From: Cystobacter ferrugineus
GTDB lineage: Bacteria; Myxococcota; Myxococcia; Myxococcales; Myxococcaceae
Assembly: GCF_001887355.1 (NCBI RefSeq)
Contig: NZ_MPIN01000004.1
Location: forward strand, 186,001-250,000
Direction: 5' to 3'
Length of the DNA: 64,000 nucleotides
The translations under genes were made by a program, and so were the position numbers. This document shows positions 49,748 through 63,959 of the stretch, piece after piece (positions within the stretch are counted from its first letter, which is position 1; every line of letters starts with the position of its first letter). A model generated the notes under the pieces. It was not told the DNA's origin. It searched no databases and saw nothing but the letters and a program-made list of their open reading frames with translations.

Positions 49748-49876
49748 CGGCCCGACGTCCGCGAGCCCGCTCCAGACGCCGATCCGGTGGCCACCCTAGC
49801 ACTGCCCCCGCGCGCGCGTCCCCTCCTACCGCTCTTCCGGGAACCCACCCCTCCGCCTCGAGGCGGAAACCTCCGC

Positions 49877-52800
49877 TCAGGAAGCACGCTCCCCCTCGGT
49901 GCCCGCGAGCAAGAGGCCCAGGAGCTGTTCGGTGGAGAGCGCCGCGGCGCCATCCGCTTCCGACAGGAGGCTGTTGGCCAGGTCGCGCTTCTCCTCGTGC
50001 AAGGCGAGGATCGCCTCCTCGATCGTGCCCTCGGCGATGAGGCGCATCACCGTGACGGGCCGGGTCTGGCCGATGCGGTGGGCCCGATCCGTGGCTTGAT
50101 CCTCGGCCGCCGGGTTCCACCAGGGGTCCAGGTGGAAGACATGGTCCGCCGCGGTGAGGTTGAGGCCCGTGCCGCCGGCCTTCAAAGAGATGAGGAAGAC
50201 GTCTCCCTCGCCCCCCTGGAAGGCCGCCACGCGTGCCTCCCGCTCGGCGGCCGGTGTCGCCCCGTCCAGGTACTGGAAGGACACGCCGCGTGCGTCGAGG
50301 GCCTCGCGCACCAGGGCCAGGTGCTTGACGAACTGGCTGAAGACGAGCGCCCGGCCCCCCTCCGCACGCAGCCCGTCCACCAGCTCCAGCAGGCGCTCCA
50401 GCTTGGAGGACGACACCGGGGAGTCGGCGTCCACCAGGCGCGGGTGGCACGCCGCCAGCCGCAAGCGCGTGAGGGCCGCCAGCACCGCGAAGCGCTTCTC
50501 GGGCCCCTCCGCCCTCTCGATGCGGGCGAGTGCCGCCAGGCGCGTGTCCTCGTACAGCCGGCGCTCCGCCTCGGACAGGGCAATGGGCGCCACCGTCTCC
50601 ACGCGGGCGGGCAGCTCGCGCGCCACCTGCGCCTTGGTGCGCCGCAACAGGAAGGGCCGCACCAGCCGCGCCAGCGCCGCACGCGCCTCGGGATCCTTTT
50701 CCCGCTCGATGGGGGCCGCGAAGCGCTGGCGGAAGGACTCGCGGCTGCCCAGCAGTCCCGGGAAGACGAGCCGGAAGAGGCTCCACAGCTCCGACAGGCG
50801 ATTCTCCACCGGCGTGCCCGAGAGCGCGATGCGGGCCTCGGCCTGGAGCGAGAGCAGCGCCCGGGCCCGGGCCGTGTCGGGATTCTTCACCGCCTGGGCC
50901 TCGTCCAGCACCAGCGTGGCGAAGGACACGGGCGTGAAGCGCTCCAGATCGCGCGTTAGCAGGCCGTAGCTCACCACCACCACGTCCCCCGGGCCCACTC
51001 GGGGCAACAACGCCTCGCGCTCCGCTTCCCGGTAGGCATGCATCTTCAAGGACGGCGTGAAGCGCTCCGCCTCGCGCATCCAGTTGAAGCACACCGAGGT
51101 GGGCGCCACCACCAGCGCGGGGCCCTGGCTCGCGCGGCGCGACAGCAACGCGAGCGTCTGCAACGTCTTGCCCAACCCCATGTCGTCCGCCAGGCACCCT
51201 CCCCCGCCCCACTCCGCCAGCCGTGCCATCCACACGAAGCCCTCGCGCTGGTAGTCGCGCAGCTCGGCCCGGAGCCCGGCGGGCACCGGCACCTCCAGAC
51301 GTCCCGCCTGCCGGATGCGTCCGGCCAGCCGGTGCCAGTCCTGAGGCGCCCGGACGTCGGCGCCCGCCTCGGCCAGCGCATCCAACGCGGGCGCCGCCGC
51401 CGCCCCCACCTCCCAGTGGCCGCGCGAGGCATGCGCCGCGTCCGCCAGTGACTGGAGTTGCCCCCGCAGCTCCTGGGTGATCCGCAGCCACCGGCCCTTG
51501 CCCAGGGGCACGTACCGGTGGCCCCGCCGCAGCGCGTCCAGTAGCACCGCCAGTTCCACCCGCTCGTCCTCGACCTTCACACCGCCCTGCACGCCGAACC
51601 AATCCCGCTCCCGGTGCACCGATACCTTCAACCCCTTCGCATCCGGTGTCCGCACCACGCGCCAGGGACGATCCTCCCATTCCACGTCCCATGCGGGGCG
51701 CCCCGGCTCCTCCAGGCGTTCCAGGAAGCCGAGCGACGCCTCCGCGCCCGTCAGCTCGAAGCGGCCCGGCTCCGTCATCGGCAGGCCCAGCCACTCCATC
51801 GCCGTGGCCACCCGGGCCCGCTCGTCCTCCAGGTTCCGGCGCGTCCACACGCGCTCGCCCTCGCGCGAGCCCCGAACGATGTCGCCCCCCTCTCCCGGCA
51901 CCCGGGGCCGGGCCCCGGACAAGGGCCGCGCGAACCACTGTCCATCCAGGGACTCCGCGCCCGTGGGCCGCAGGCGCAGCAGCAGTCCCGGTTCGGCGGG
52001 CACCTCGCGCCCCTCCAGAGCGGGTGGAAGGGAGAGAGGAAAGGCCGACTCCACCCCCCCGAGGCGCTCCAACAGCTCCGCGCGCCATGCGAGCGGCAGC
52101 CGGCCGCCGTGCTCCACCACGGTGCGCAACACCGCCATCGCCGCGGGCGAGACAGACACCAACACCAGCTCCGGCGGCTCGGGCGCCACGTCGTGCACGA
52201 GCAGCCACGGCATGGGTGAGCGGTCACTCAGCTTCCGCCGGGCCCACTCCAGCACCGCGACGCCCTCCACGCTCGGCTCCACCCACAGCTCGTCCTCTCC
52301 CACCTCCCCCTCATCGACGGTGAAGCCGAGAGGCAAGGAGCGCACCCGCAGCGGTGCATCCCGCCGTGAATCGAGCACCAGGCGGTGGCCGTGCGCGAGC
52401 AGCTTCAAGGCCTGCACCAGCAAGGGGTGGCGCTCGGCCGCGCCGTATTGCCGCTCCATCAACAGGCACAGCTCGAGCGCCTGCTCTTCCTCGGGAGAGG
52501 TGAGCAGCTCACGGGCCTCGGCCGTGTCACGGGACGACACGAGGCTCCCCTTCGACAGGCCTCCCCTCTTCGCGGGCCGGTGCAGCAGGGGCCGCAGCCG
52601 GGGAGAACCGGACTCCGCCCCTTCCAGATGGAAGCTCACCTGAGGGCCCGAAGCCGGACCGGAGCGGACGTCCGACAACATCCGCGCCTTGTCCAGTGCC
52701 TCCAGCAGCTTGCGGCCCGGCTCCACGAAGAGCCGCTCGGCGAGCCGGGCATTCGCCTCCACCCGCCGCGTCTCGCTCAGGGCCTCCAGCACCCGGTCCA

Positions 52801-53767
52801 GCGCGGACACGGCATGAACGCACCGCGCGGGGCTCGTGGGCTCGCAGTGCGAGCACACCACCGCCTCCCCGCCCTCGAGCACCCGCGACAGCTCCACCCT
52901 CACCGCCCGCGAGGCAGGCGCCTCCCCCTCCGTCATGTGCGCATGGCCGGGAGGCAACTCGTACACGAGGAAGGCGGGAGGCTCGCCATGAAGGACGAGG
53001 GTGAGGGAACTCGTGGGCAGATCCCGGGGCACGGCGTGCTCACGGATCCGGGCCCTGAGCCTGAACAGCGCCTGGACCAGGGGAGCGAGGCGCGCGTCCG
53101 TGGGAGCGGGAGGCCCTGGATGGAGGCGCTCGCGCTCCAGCCCCCGACGCACGGACTCGACCTCGGCCTCCACCCGGGCCCAGGCCGCGCGTTCCAGCAC
53201 GTCACTCCGAGCCGACGTCAGGAAGGAGGACCGCAGGGTCCCGTCCAGGAGCGACACCAAGGGGTGATGGGCAATCTGGAACAGGTAGGGGAGCCACTCG
53301 GTCGAGCGAGGGATGAAGGGTTTCACCTCCAGCAGGGGCACGCGCTCCAGGTGAGCGACCTGGTGCTCCGCCAGCCACTCCCTCACTGCCTCTGGAGTCC
53401 GCGGCCGCGACGAGGCGGCTTCGGCGGACATCTCGGGAGACTGGGCCCTGTTCCACACCAGGGCCAGCGCAACCAGATGCTCGCAAAAGCCACTCAGGAG
53501 GTAGCGCTCGCAGGAGCAATCCCCATCCAGCCCCCGCTCATCCACGGAGAGCACGACGTCGTGGAGCGCGCGACCCGGGCCTCGGACATCTCCCTCCAGG
53601 CCCGTGGGCGTCACCGACCACTTCGTCACGCCCCCCGTGTCCGCCAGCTCCTCGCCCCGGGCGTAGACCCGGGCCTCCACGAGTTCCCTCAACCGGGACG
53701 GAGCGAGCCAGGAAGACAGCCGGGAGGGGAAGGACGAAGACGACTTCGCAAGTGGTTGCCGCGACAT
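49877..53767 (-). CDS. SNF2/DEAD-box family helicase with N-terminal SWIM zinc finger
   Basis: A 1296-residue protein. The N-terminal SWIM zinc-finger is GDCSCERYLLSGFCEHLVAL, with its CxCx(n)CxH pattern near residue 90. The C-terminal SNF2 ATPase (from about 830) has DDMGLGKTLQTLALL (motif I), LVLDEAQAVKNP (motif II), IALSGTPVENRLSELWSLFR (III), and GTGLNLTAADHVFHLDPWWN with DRAHRIGQTRPV (V-VI). The central 700 residues are a poorly conserved bacterial extension. It would remodel protein-DNA complexes or RNA polymerase (HepA-type). ATG at 53767 is preferred over TTG at 53776. Confidence 0.92.
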   Translation of the reverse strand: MSRQPLAKSSSSFPSRLSSWLAPSRLRELVEARVYARGEELADTGGVTKWSVTPTGLEGDVRGPGRALHDVVLSVDERGLDGDCSCERYLLSGFCEHLVALALVWNRAQSPEMSAEAASSRPRTPEAVREWLAEHQVAHLERVPLLEVKPFIPRSTEWLPYLFQIAHHPLVSLLDGTLRSSFLTSARSDVLERAAWARVEAEVESVRRGLERERLHPGPPAPTDARLAPLVQALFRLRARIREHAVPRDLPTSSLTLVLHGEPPAFLVYELPPGHAHMTEGEAPASRAVRVELSRVLEGGEAVVCSHCEPTSPARCVHAVSALDRVLEALSETRRVEANARLAERLFVEPGRKLLEALDKARMLSDVRSGPASGPQVSFHLEGAESGSPRLRPLLHRPAKRGGLSKGSLVSSRDTAEARELLTSPEEEQALELCLLMERQYGAAERHPLLVQALKLLAHGHRLVLDSRRDAPLRVRSLPLGFTVDEGEVGEDELWVEPSVEGVAVLEWARRKLSDRSPMPWLLVHDVAPEPPELVLVSVSPAAMAVLRTVVEHGGRLPLAWRAELLERLGGVESAFPLSLPPALEGREVPAEPGLLLRLRPTGAESLDGQWFARPLSGARPRVPGEGGDIVRGSREGERVWTRRNLEDERARVATAMEWLGLPMTEPGRFELTGAEASLGFLERLEEPGRPAWDVEWEDRPWRVVRTPDAKGLKVSVHRERDWFGVQGGVKVEDERVELAVLLDALRRGHRYVPLGKGRWLRITQELRGQLQSLADAAHASRGHWEVGAAAAPALDALAEAGADVRAPQDWHRLAGRIRQAGRLEVPVPAGLRAELRDYQREGFVWMARLAEWGGGGCLADDMGLGKTLQTLALLSRRASQGPALVVAPTSVCFNWMREAERFTPSLKMHAYREAEREALLPRVGPGDVVVVSYGLLTRDLERFTPVSFATLVLDEAQAVKNPDTARARALLSLQAEARIALSGTPVENRLSELWSLFRLVFPGLLGSRESFRQRFAAPIEREKDPEARAALARLVRPFLLRRTKAQVARELPARVETVAPIALSEAERRLYEDTRLAALARIERAEGPEKRFAVLAALTRLRLAACHPRLVDADSPVSSSKLERLLELVDGLRAEGGRALVFSQFVKHLALVREALDARGVSFQYLDGATPAAEREARVAAFQGGEGDVFLISLKAGGTGLNLTAADHVFHLDPWWNPAAEDQATDRAHRIGQTRPVTVMRLIAEGTIEEAILALHEEKRDLANSLLSEADGAAALSTEQLLGLLLAGTEGERAS

Positions 53768-53873
53768 GACTTCCAAGATAACGCCTGGAAGCGCGGCGGA
53801 CCCATTTTCGAGCCCGCCATCATGCCGGGTAGCCAGAAGGGCACCGCGACCGTCTCCATGAGGAGACGGTCAC

Positions 53874-55337
53874 TCAGCCGACGGCGCAGTCCTTGCCACG
53901 CGTGGGCAGCGCGGAGGTGCCCCGGGAGAGGTACGCGTCGACGGAGCGTGCCGTCTCGCGCCCGTCCGCGAACGCCCAGACGATGAGGCTCGCCCCGCGG
54001 CTCGCGTCGCCCGCGCAGAACACCCCCTCCGCCGAGGTGGCGAAGTGGGAGTCCACCTGCACGGTGCCCCGGGGGGTGAGCTTCACGCCCAGTTCCTCGG
54101 ACAGCGTGTGGCTGTCCGGCCCCGTGAAGCCAATGGCGAGCACGAGCATGTCCACCGGGTGGGCCGTCTGCGAGCCGGGAATCTCCACGAGCGCGGGCTT
54201 GCCGTCCGTCCCCGTCGTCAGCTCCACCTTCACCGCGTGCAGGGCCTTGAGCTGGCCGTCCTGCCCCTCCAGGCGCTGGGTGACCAGACCGAACTCGCGC
54301 TGGCCGCCCTCCTCCTGGCTGGACGAGGTGCGGAAGACGAGCGGCCAGCGGGGCCACGGGTTGTTCAGCGCCCGCACCATGGGAGGCGGGGGCGCGTACG
54401 ACACCTGCATCACGTGCGCCGCGCCCTGGCGCAGCGCCGTGCCCAGACAGTCCGAGCCCGTGTCGCCACCCCCGAGGATGATCACCCGCTTGCCGGCCGC
54501 GTTGAACCGGGGCTCGAGCGAGGCGAGGCCCGCCACCACCCGGTTCTGGTGCGTCAGGTAGTCCATGGCCATCACCACGCCGGACAGCTCGCGCCCGGGC
54601 ACGGTGAGATCCTTGCCGCGCTGGGCACCCACGGCCAGCACCAGCGCGTCGTACTGCTCGCGCAGCGCGCGCCAGCCCGGCTCTCGGCCCACGTCCACGC
54701 CACAGCGGAACTCGATGCCCTCCTGCTTCAGGAGCTCGAGCCGCCGGTCGATGACGGACTTCTCCAGCTTGAAGTCGGGAATGCCGTAGCGAAGCATGCC
54801 ACCCGGACGGTCATCCCGCTCGAACACCGTGACGTGGTGTCCCGCCTGGTTGAGCTGCGCCGCCGCCGCGAGCCCCGCGGGACCCGAGCCCACCACCGCC
54901 ACGCGCTTGCCGGTGCGGTGCGCGGGCGGATGGGCCTTCACCCAACCTTCCGCGAAGGCGCGCTCGATGATCTCCTTCTCCATCTGCTCGATGGTCACCG
55001 GATCCTGATCGATGTTGAGCACGCACGCGGCCTCGCAGGGCGCGGGGCACAGGCGGCCGGTGAACTCGGGGAAGTTGTGGGTGCCGCTGAGCGCGAGGAA
55101 GGCCTCCTTCCACTTGCCCCGGTACACCGCGTCGTTGAACTCGGGGATGGGATTGCCCAGCGGACAGCCCTGGTGACAGAAGGGCACACCACAGTCCATA
55201 CAGCGCCCCGCCTGCCGCTTCGCCTCGTCGGCGGGCAGGGGGAGGATGAACTCGCGCCAGTCCTTGATGCGCTCGGACTTCTCCCGCTTCGGCGCGGGCA
55301 CATGCGTCCACTCCTGGAAACCCGTCGTCTTGCCCAT
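53874..55337 (-). CDS. gltD: glutamate synthase [NADPH] small subunit
   Basis: A 487-residue flavoprotein. The N-terminal FeS part has AGRCMDCGVPFCHQGCPLGN and further Cys in CPAPCEAACVL; the FAD motif is VGSGPAGLAAAAQL near residue 150, and the NADPH motif GGGDTGSDCLGTAL near 290, with GVFCAGDASRGASL at the C-terminus. It passes electrons from NADPH to the large subunit, which makes glutamate from glutamine and 2-oxoglutarate. The gene follows gltB directly (4 nt between stop and start), so both are on one transcript. Length and motifs are normal. Confidence 0.97.
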   Translation of the reverse strand: MGKTTGFQEWTHVPAPKREKSERIKDWREFILPLPADEAKRQAGRCMDCGVPFCHQGCPLGNPIPEFNDAVYRGKWKEAFLALSGTHNFPEFTGRLCPAPCEAACVLNIDQDPVTIEQMEKEIIERAFAEGWVKAHPPAHRTGKRVAVVGSGPAGLAAAAQLNQAGHHVTVFERDDRPGGMLRYGIPDFKLEKSVIDRRLELLKQEGIEFRCGVDVGREPGWRALREQYDALVLAVGAQRGKDLTVPGRELSGVVMAMDYLTHQNRVVAGLASLEPRFNAAGKRVIILGGGDTGSDCLGTALRQGAAHVMQVSYAPPPPMVRALNNPWPRWPLVFRTSSSQEEGGQREFGLVTQRLEGQDGQLKALHAVKVELTTGTDGKPALVEIPGSQTAHPVDMLVLAIGFTGPDSHTLSEELGVKLTPRGTVQVDSHFATSAEGVFCAGDASRGASLIVWAFADGRETARSVDAYLSRGTSALPTRGKDCAVG

Positions 55338-55341
55338 GGTC

Positions 55342-59895
<4,554 letters not shown>

Positions 59896-60031
59896 CAGTA
59901 GTGCTCCCCTCGCGGCGGATGGAACCACGCGTGAACCGGCAACTCTAACGCGTTGCTTCCGGCGATGGGAAAAAGAGTCCGCGAGCCAGCGCTTGTAGCA
60001 GGCAGGCGGGCATGGGAGCGTTGCCTTCTCG

Positions 60032-61987
60032 CTAGGAGTGGAGCTGGGAGGCGACCGCCGGGAGCGCGACCAGGGGCTCCCGCGAGGAGGCGCCCGAGGT
60101 GCCCGGGGGCTCGCTGGAGCGGCTGCCCTCTTCCCGGGGGCCGAGCAGGGCGTGCACCGCGGCGAGCAGCTCGGCGCCGTGGTAGGGCCGGGCACACACG
60201 GCGGTGTCCGGCTGGGCCCAGGCGGGCCGGCTCGCTCCGGCCAGGACAATGGGAATGGGCCGGGCACGCGGCAGCTCCGCGAAGGCCGCCAGGAAGATGC
60301 CCAGGTGGGTGGGGGGAACGCTCGAGGACATCAGCACCAGGTCCACGGGCAGCACCGAGGCCCGGCGCAGCGCCTCCACCCCGCCATTGGCGGTGAGCAC
60401 CTCGAAGCCCTCGGCGCACAGCATCCGCTCGGCCGCCGCCTCCTGATTGGGATCCTCGTCGAGCAGCAGCACCCGCCGGGGCAGCCGGCGCACCTCGCCC
60501 ATCGGCATGCGCGGCAGCGACAGGGTGAACGTGGAGCCCTGTCCCTCGGCGCTCGACACGGACAACGCACCGCCGTGCAGCCGCGCGATGGAGTCGCTGA
60601 TGAACAGGCCCAATCCCAGGCCACCGAAGTGGCGGTGCGAGGAGTTGGCCGCCCGGTAGAAGCGCTCGAAGAGCCGGGCTTGATCCGATGCGGGCACGCC
60701 AATGCCCTGGTCCTTCACGTGGATGCGGGCCTGGCCCGCCAACGACTCCACCTCCACGCCGATGAACTCGCCCGCCGGGCTGTACTTGTTCGCGTTCTCC
60801 AGCAGGTTGACGAGCACCTGCTCCAGCCGATCCCGATCCCCGCGCACCCAGAGGTGCTCGCGCGGCACCACCAGGGAGAAGGGACGCGAGAAGGCGTGGC
60901 GGAACTGGTCCACCACCTCCGCCACCAGGTGGCCCATCTCCAGGGGCGCGGGCTGCAGCGACAGCCGGCCCAGCTCCAGCCGCGACACGTCCAGCAGATC
61001 ATTCACCAGCCCCGCCAACCGCTCCACCTGGCGCTTGGACTTGATGACGCTGGAGAGCTCCACCGGCAGGCCCTGCGCGATGCGCCGCTCCATGGAGTAG
61101 AGCGTGAGCTTGAGCGGCGTCAGCGGCGTCTTGAGCTCGTGCGAGGCGATGGACATGAACTCCTCGCGCACCCGCAGGGCCGCCTGGGCCTCGCGCAGCA
61201 GGCGCGCGTTCTGCACGGACACCGCCACCTGTCCGGCCGCGGCGCTCCACAAGTCCAGCTCGCGCAGCGAGAAGGAGCGGCCCTGCTCCTTGTAGAGCAC
61301 CAGCAGCCCCAGGGCGCGCTTCTGGGACAGGAGCGGCACCGCGGCGAAGATGGAGCCGGCCGAGTCCCCCAACCCCCGCTGCACGCCAATCTGGGGCTGC
61401 CGGGTGACGAGCGCCGCCTCGAAGGAATCCGCGTGCTGGTCCAGTGCGTCGTCCGGAGTCTCGCTGCTGGCCAGGTCCGACACCGCCACGCGGCGCGGCG
61501 CCTGCCCATCCTCGACGAGGTACACCTCCGCCCGTCGCACCTGGGCGCAGCGCACCACCGCCAACACCGCCGCCTTGCACACGCTATCCACGTCCAGCGT
61601 CTCGCCCACCTCCCGGGCGATCTCCTGCAGCGCCTGGGAGAAGGCCACGTCGTCGTCGGCGCCCGAGGACTCGAAGAGCAACCAGGCACCCGGGGGCGTC
61701 CCAGGACGGCTCGGCCGCACCTGGATGCGCGTCTGCTTGAGGCCCACGGTGATGACGTGGCCCGAGTGGCTGCGTCCCTCGCGCAGGGCCCGCTCCAGAT
61801 CGTCCCGGCCCCGCCCGGATTCCAGCGCGGAGAGCACGAAGTCTCCCACCTGGAGCACCACCCCCGTCTTGGCGGTGAAGCCCGGCTCCAGCCACTCCAC
61901 TCGCAGATCCGCGCCCAACCGCATCACCCCTTGGGGGACGCACGCGAGCAGATCTGGGAGATCAGAGGGCAGCATGGGGGACAACAT
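60032..61987 (-). CDS. GAF-domain histidine kinase with C-terminal degenerate receiver
   Basis: A 651-residue soluble kinase. Residues about 1-110 form a PAS-like domain, 115-270 a GAF domain (ALQEIAREVGETLDVDSVCK). The H-box is FMSIASHELKTPLTPLKL (His283), the ATP-binding part has LLENANKYSPAG, VKDQGIGVPASDQARLFERF and GGLGLGLFISDSIARLHGG. The last 110 residues are a receiver (VLLLDEDPNQEAAAERMLCA) in which the phospho-acceptor strand reads VDLVLMSSSVPP: Ser replaces the Asp, and the Lys near the end is also not obvious. So the receiver cannot be phosphorylated in the usual way and may be a regulatory pseudo-receiver. Start 61987 or 61975. No partner regulator is adjacent. Confidence 0.9.
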   Translation of the reverse strand: MLSPMLPSDLPDLLACVPQGVMRLGADLRVEWLEPGFTAKTGVVLQVGDFVLSALESGRGRDDLERALREGRSHSGHVITVGLKQTRIQVRPSRPGTPPGAWLLFESSGADDDVAFSQALQEIAREVGETLDVDSVCKAAVLAVVRCAQVRRAEVYLVEDGQAPRRVAVSDLASSETPDDALDQHADSFEAALVTRQPQIGVQRGLGDSAGSIFAAVPLLSQKRALGLLVLYKEQGRSFSLRELDLWSAAAGQVAVSVQNARLLREAQAALRVREEFMSIASHELKTPLTPLKLTLYSMERRIAQGLPVELSSVIKSKRQVERLAGLVNDLLDVSRLELGRLSLQPAPLEMGHLVAEVVDQFRHAFSRPFSLVVPREHLWVRGDRDRLEQVLVNLLENANKYSPAGEFIGVEVESLAGQARIHVKDQGIGVPASDQARLFERFYRAANSSHRHFGGLGLGLFISDSIARLHGGALSVSSAEGQGSTFTLSLPRMPMGEVRRLPRRVLLLDEDPNQEAAAERMLCAEGFEVLTANGGVEALRRASVLPVDLVLMSSSVPPTHLGIFLAAFAELPRARPIPIVLAGASRPAWAQPDTAVCARPYHGAELLAAVHALLGPREEGSRSSEPPGTSGASSREPLVALPAVASQLHS

Positions 61988-62153
61988 GAGGAGTTACGCC
62001 CTGCCCCGCGCGGCGACAAGGTGGCCCGGCTCACTCCTGCCCTTCCAGGTGTCGATCTCGTTGAGGGCCGGACAACCCGACAGCCCAGGAGACAGGAGAG
62101 CGTTCACCATTGGCGACTGGAATCCCCGAGGTGTGTGTTAGACGACATCCGCC

Positions 62154-62573
62154 ATGGCTTCTCAACGTGCCCCGTCCCAACCCACCCAGCCCACCAAGGA
62201 GCTGCAGACCTTCCCCAACCCCGCGCCGGATCGCGACTACGAGATCGCCTTCGACGTGCCGGAGTTCACCTGCCTCTGCCCCCTCACGGGACAGCCGGAC
62301 TTCGCCCGGTTCCGGATCCGCTACGTGCCGGACACACTGTGCGTGGAGCTCAAGAGCCTCAAGCTCTACATGTGGTCCTATCGGAACGAGGGCGCCTTCC
62401 ACGAGAAGGTGACCAACACGATCGCCGACGACATCGTGCGCGCCATCCAGCCGCGCAAGCTCACGGTCGAGGGGGACTTCTTCGTGCGCGGCGGCATCGG
62501 CACGGTGATCACCGTCACCCACGAGAAGCCGGCGCGCGGCGCGAAGAAGAGCGCCCCGGCGCGCCGCAAGTAG
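62154..62573 (+). CDS. queF: preQ1 synthase (NADPH-dependent 7-cyano-7-deazaguanine reductase)
   Basis: A 139-residue enzyme of the short (B. subtilis-type) QueF class. The active site is FTCLCPLTGQPDFARF: Cys42 is the nucleophile that forms the thioimide and Asp49 the proton donor. ELKSLKLYMWSYRNEGAFHE contains the NADPH/substrate-binding residues and the following FFVRGGIGTVITV closes the T-fold. It reduces preQ0 to preQ1 for queuosine in tRNA. The protein has a basic tail (ARGAKKSAPARRK). No preQ1 riboswitch was recognised in the leader. It stands alone, convergent with the gene 62580-62792 (6 nt apart). Confidence 0.97.
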   Translation: MASQRAPSQPTQPTKELQTFPNPAPDRDYEIAFDVPEFTCLCPLTGQPDFARFRIRYVPDTLCVELKSLKLYMWSYRNEGAFHEKVTNTIADDIVRAIQPRKLTVEGDFFVRGGIGTVITVTHEKPARGAKKSAPARRK

Positions 62574-62579
62574 GCCCCG

Positions 62580-62792
62580 TCAGTCGGTCCGCATCTTCGC
62601 TTCCAGCTCCTTCGCGCGCGCGTCCGCCTCCGATTCGATGCGGCTGGCGGCGCCGCGCACGTTGTCGAGCTGCCGCTTGGGCGCGCTACTACCGGAGGCG
62701 GAGGAATCCACCGCCGCCGTGCGCTGAAGGGCGTACCACGCACCGCCCCCGAGCAGGGCGAGACCAAGAACCGCGGTGAGAACCTTTCCCAT
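62580..62792 (-). CDS. small membrane-anchored protein of unknown function
   Basis: A 70-residue protein with an N-terminal transmembrane helix (VLTAVLGLALLGGGAWYALQ), a short Ser-rich linker and a charged C-terminal helix that looks coiled-coil-like (ASRIESEADARAKELEAKMR). It lies 18 nt downstream of the Ser/Thr kinase gene on the same strand, so they are probably co-expressed; it may be a partner or substrate of that kinase, but no family is recognised. Confidence 0.65.
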   Translation of the reverse strand: MGKVLTAVLGLALLGGGAWYALQRTAAVDSSASGSSAPKRQLDNVRGAASRIESEADARAKELEAKMRTD

Positions 62793-62810
62793 GGAGCCGC
62801 TCCGGATGCG

Positions 62811-63959
62811 TCAGCGGACGGAGAGCCGCTGCACGAGGTCCATCCAATAGGATTGGGTGGACAGCAGTCCAGCCCCCACGCCCCCGGCGGCGATGGCGAA
62901 GGCGGCGAGCCAGCGCTTCCACGGCCGCACGGGTGCCGACTCCCGGGCGAGGTTGCCCGCCACGCCCAGCTCCTCCAGGGTGAGGTGGGCCAGCGCCTCG
63001 CTCTCGGTGAGCTTCTCGCGGTGGCGCAGGAAGCCCACGAGGAAGGCCTCGCACGACATGCCCAGGCGGGGCGACAGGAAGGCTTCCAGATCGCGGCGCA
63101 TGGCGGCGGCGTTGGGGTAGCGCTCCTCGGGCTTCACGCGCAGGGCCCGGTGGACGATGTCCGCCAGGGCCTTGGGCACCTGGGGCGCCACCTTGTGCAG
63201 CGGCTTGCAGGCCCCCTCGCGGATGCGGGCGAACACCTCGCCCGCGTTGCGGCCCAGGAAGGGGCGCTGCCCGGCGAGCGACTCGTACATCAGAACCCCG
63301 AGGGAGAACAGGTCCGTGCGTCCGTCGATGGGCGCCCCCGTCACCTGCTCGGGGGACATGTACGAGGGCGTTCCCACCGCCATGCCCTGCGCGGTGAGCG
63401 CCTCCAGGCCCACGTCCTTGGCCACGCCGAAGTCCATCAGCTTCACGTCCCCGGCCTTGGTGAGCATCACGTTGGCGGGCTTCAGATCGCGGTGGATGAT
63501 GCGGCGGAAGTGGGCGTGCTCCAGCGCGTCGGCGATGCGCGCCGCCACCGCGGCTCCCACCTCGGGCGGCAGCGGGCCCTCCTTGATGAGCTCGTGCAGC
63601 GTGGGCCCATCCACGTACTCCATCACCATGAAGAGCACGTCGTTCTTCTCCACCAGATCGTACAGGGTGACGATGTTCTGGTGGCGGAAGGCGGCGAGCG
63701 CGAGCGCCTCGCGGCGGAAGCGCGACACGGACTCCTTGTCCCTCAGCGGGTCCGCGAGCATCTCCTTGATGGCCACCTCGCGCTGCAGCATCTCGTGCAG
63801 CCCTCGGTACACCTGGGCCATGCCGCCACGGCCCAGTTCTCCGAGCACGCGGTAGGCACCTATCTTGCGATGTTTGACGACGGGTTTGTCAGTGGGAGGC
63901 ACGGCCGCGAGGGTAGCGATTCGTCCCGGAGGCGTCGACCCATCCGGAGTCGCACACAC
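62811..63959 (-). CDS. serine/threonine protein kinase with C-terminal membrane anchor
   Basis: A kinase of about 382 residues. Motifs: GELGRGGMAQVYRGL (42-55), VAIKEML with Lys65, IIHRDLKPANVML (about 153), LMDFGVAKD (about 175) and GTPSYMSPEQ; so it should be active. After the kinase domain (to about 300) comes a linker and a hydrophobic helix near the end (WLAAFAIAAGGVGAGLLSTQ) that would anchor it in the membrane with the kinase inside the cell. The frame starts with GTG at 63959; a second GTG at 63902, closer to the kinase domain, is equally possible because neither has a good ribosome site. Downstream is a small membrane protein in the same transcript. Confidence 0.9.
   Translation of the reverse strand: MCATPDGSTPPGRIATLAAVPPTDKPVVKHRKIGAYRVLGELGRGGMAQVYRGLHEMLQREVAIKEMLADPLRDKESVSRFRREALALAAFRHQNIVTLYDLVEKNDVLFMVMEYVDGPTLHELIKEGPLPPEVGAAVAARIADALEHAHFRRIIHRDLKPANVMLTKAGDVKLMDFGVAKDVGLEALTAQGMAVGTPSYMSPEQVTGAPIDGRTDLFSLGVLMYESLAGQRPFLGRNAGEVFARIREGACKPLHKVAPQVPKALADIVHRALRVKPEERYPNAAAMRRDLEAFLSPRLGMSCEAFLVGFLRHREKLTESEALAHLTLEELGVAGNLARESAPVRPWKRWLAAFAIAAGGVGAGLLSTQSYWMDLVQRLSVR

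Noticed and set aside
48236-50959. Plus-strand open frame across the amidohydrolase and helicase genes
   Set aside because: His/Gln/Arg-rich shadow sequence; both opposite genes have clear motifs.
61988-62153. preQ1 riboswitch upstream of queF
   Set aside because: No small H-type pseudoknot or conserved A-rich tail was recognised in the leader.
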